The notes beneath the pieces are model-generated. The model was not told where the DNA came from. It ran no database searches and was given only the letters and a program-made list of their open reading frames with translations. This document shows, piece by piece, positions 62,333 to 64,000 of a DNA stretch of 64,000 nt. The stretch is from Eshraghiella sp964441705 (GTDB lineage Bacteria > Bacillota > Clostridia > Lachnospirales > Lachnospiraceae). The translations under genes were made by a program, and so were the position numbers. Each line of letters begins with the position of its first letter. Positions within the stretch are counted from its first letter, which is position 1. Location of the stretch: positions 1-64,000 of the forward strand of contig CAYTWF010000005.1 of assembly GCA_964441705.1 (NCBI GenBank), read 5' to 3'.

Positions 62333-63688
62333 ATGAACAGTAATTCAGAGACAGCTCTGGGAACCAGACCAATTGGCAGGCTGATGCTAAGCATGGGAAT
62401 TCCTGCCATGGTTGCCCAGCTAATTAATCTTTTATATAATATCGTAGACAGAATCTATATTGGACACATTCAGGGTGCAGGGGCAGACGCTCTCACAGGA
62501 ATCGGACTTGCCGCTCCGGTAATTATGCTGGTGGCATCCTTTGCCAGCTTTGCAGGAGCAGGAGGCGCACCACTTGCCGCCATGTCAATGGGCAAGAAGG
62601 ACAAGGCAAGGGCAGAGAAGATTCTGGGGAATGCTTTTTTCCTGATAATCGTATTCTCAGTAGCCTTAACCCTGATTTTTTACATAATAAAAGAACCCTT
62701 TCTCTATCTGTTTGGTGCCAGTGATGCAACCTTTGTATATGCCAACAGGTATCTTTCCATATACCTTGCTGGAACAGTATTTGTACAGATATCTCTGGGA
62801 CTTAACCTGTTCATAACGGCCCAGGGCAAGGCGGCAATAGCTATGCTGTCAGTAATTATTGGTGCGGTTATTAACATTGGTCTCGACCCGGTATTCATAT
62901 ATGGACTTCACATGGGAGTACAAGGCGCAGCCCTTGCAACCGTTATATCACAGGCGGTAAGTGCATTGTGGATTCTTAAGTTTCTGACCTCACCTAAGAC
63001 CAGCCTGCGGTTGAAAATACAGGCTATCCGCCCAGAGGGACATATAATAGGAACAATCGCCTCACTGGGAGTATCACCTTTCATAATGCAGTCCACGGAA
63101 AGCCTTATTGCGGTAGTAATGAACAGCGGCTTTAAGCATTATGGTGGAGACCTGTACGTAGGCGCTTACACTGTAATGCAAAGCGTATCACAGCTGATAT
63201 GCATCCCGGTTCAGGGCTTCGCTCAGGGAGTTCAGCCGATTATGAGCTACAATTACGGCGCAGGCAATATGAAACGAGTTAAATCCACATTTAAAAGACT
63301 TCTTGTTATTATGACAGGAGGTGCTGCTCTTATAACCATAACGGTTATGCTTATGCCGGGAGTGTATGGAGCAATGTTTACCAACGATTCCCAGCTGATT
63401 GCGCTGATAGAACAGATAATGCCCGTATTTTTTGTGGGATTTCTGATATTCGGAGTTCAGATGACGTGCCAACAGACCTACATGGCACTTGGAAAGGCCA
63501 AAATATCTTTATTCATAGCCCTGCTTAGAAAGGTAATTCTTCTTACACCTATTGCCATAATTCTTCCACGAATTCTTAATTCGGTTCAAGGCGTATATCT
63601 GGCAGAGCCGGTTTCTGATATTATTTCGGCTACCACCTGCGGAATTATCTTCTTTTGCAACTACAAAAAGATGTTCAAGGAGAGATAA
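62333..63688 (+). CDS. MATE-family efflux transporter
   Basis: Cation-coupled multidrug exporter by family. Seen: twelve helices in two six-helix bundles, N-terminal RPIGRLMLSMGIPAMVAQLI and NIVDRIYIGHIQGAGADALT, and GFAQGVQPIMSYNYGAGNMK in the second half, all MATE hallmarks. It is 451 residues, normal. GGAG lies before the ATG. It abuts the convergent hypA gene with no gap. Confidence 0.95.
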   Translation: MNSNSETALGTRPIGRLMLSMGIPAMVAQLINLLYNIVDRIYIGHIQGAGADALTGIGLAAPVIMLVASFASFAGAGGAPLAAMSMGKKDKARAEKILGNAFFLIIVFSVALTLIFYIIKEPFLYLFGASDATFVYANRYLSIYLAGTVFVQISLGLNLFITAQGKAAIAMLSVIIGAVINIGLDPVFIYGLHMGVQGAALATVISQAVSALWILKFLTSPKTSLRLKIQAIRPEGHIIGTIASLGVSPFIMQSTESLIAVVMNSGFKHYGGDLYVGAYTVMQSVSQLICIPVQGFAQGVQPIMSYNYGAGNMKRVKSTFKRLLVIMTGGAALITITVMLMPGVYGAMFTNDSQLIALIEQIMPVFFVGFLIFGVQMTCQQTYMALGKAKISLFIALLRKVILLTPIAIILPRILNSVQGVYLAEPVSDIISATTCGIIFFCNYKKMFKER

Positions 63689-64000
63689 TCAGTCCTCTGA
63701 TTCAATCTCGATATTATCAATATAGAATTCCTGACCTGATATAATCTGGATTTGCTGGCTCTGGCAGGCAGGACACATGAGACGGTAATGCCTGATATGT
63801 GAATCAGTACCACAGGCACTGCAGTGTATCATTGCGGGCACGGTATTAAAGACCAGCAGAGCCTTGTATGCTATGGTGTCCTCGCTTATAAGGTCAAAAT
63901 ATTCCTGCACACATTCAGGTACAACGCTGCTTAGTTCCCCCATGGTAAGGCTGATTTTAACAACCCTTGACGCATTATTGCGCTTGGCCTCTGACAGGGC
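63689..64000 (-). CDS. hypA: HypA, hydrogenase nickel insertion protein (5' end beyond the window)
   Basis: Nickel/zinc metallochaperone for [NiFe] hydrogenase or urease maturation. The frame stays open to base 64000, so the gene begins outside the window; about ten residues are missing. Seen: VVKISLTMGELSSVVPECVQ, the zinc site CSACGTDSHIRHYRLMCPAC and the C-terminal SGQEFYIDNIEIE. The internal Met at 63943 is not the true start because conserved residues precede it. Confidence 0.85.
   Translation of the reverse strand, partial: ALSEAKRNNASRVVKISLTMGELSSVVPECVQEYFDLISEDTIAYKALLVFNTVPAMIHCSACGTDSHIRHYRLMCPACQSQQIQIISGQEFYIDNIEIESED

Overview
The window looks like chromosomal DNA of a motile, spore-lineage, low-GC Firmicute of the Lachnospiraceae (Roseburia / Butyrivibrio / Lachnospira type). 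The evidence is the GlgC/GlgD pair, SpoVG and SpoVT, a class II GalT, several methyl-accepting chemotaxis proteins and GGDEF/PilZ proteins, and a beta-mannan locus of the kind known from Roseburia. This is inference from gene content; no rRNA or tRNA was seen. A run of 10 N at 33328-33337 shows that it is a draft assembly.

Layout. 1-2.8 kb: glycogen synthesis (glgC, glgD) and spoVG. 2.9-8.6 kb: an ArsR-type regulator with a large C-terminal domain, then the Leloir genes galK-galE-galT and an AEC carrier. 8.6-11.3 kb: a cytidylyltransferase-aminotransferase fusion with a LicD-type transferase, probably for decorating a surface polymer. 11.4-18.5 kb: housekeeping genes (CNNM/CBS protein, pth, mfd, asparaginase) and a small PD-(D/E)XK-like protein.

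18.5-38.4 kb: a beta-(gluco)mannan utilisation locus. It has two AraC regulators, one LacI regulator, a GH113 mannanase, an ABC sugar importer without its own ATPase, a cellobiose 2-epimerase, three GH130 proteins, two SGNH acetyl esterases (CE2-like and CE17-like), a chemoreceptor, and one polypeptide joining a GH1 beta-glycosidase to a mannose-6-phosphate isomerase. The reading is that acetylated manno-oligosaccharides are imported, deacetylated, trimmed and phosphorolysed to mannose 1-phosphate; the isomerase then feeds mannose 6-phosphate into glycolysis. No extracellular GH26 mannanase, alpha-galactosidase, phosphomannomutase or importer ATPase lies in the window.

38.3-43.6 kb: an accessory patch. 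It holds a REP-associated tyrosine transposase (RAYT) beside a long nested inverted repeat that matches a second copy 5 kb away, a flavodoxin-family protein with a divergent TetR regulator, a GGDEF protein, and the most interesting item of the window. That item, at 41985-42767, is a promoter, two and a half short tandem repeats with compensatory changes in their stems, an intrinsic terminator, and then a 200-residue PBECR4-like (BECR-fold RNase) gene. This is the layout of a type III toxin-antitoxin system with an RNA antitoxin. A CIRCE-controlled hsp20 follows.

43.7-60.1 kb: a hybrid histidine kinase, a five-gene Opp-type peptide importer with unusually large insertions, a small membrane protein, a second chemoreceptor, PilZ and GGDEF proteins, a DUF4886 protein, a HExxH protein overlapping a shortened RhuM-like gene, and spoVT behind a hairpin that buries its ribosome binding site. 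60.1-64 kb: a secreted beta-helix protein with a Gly-rich tail, a MATE exporter, and the 3' part of hypA running off the window edge.
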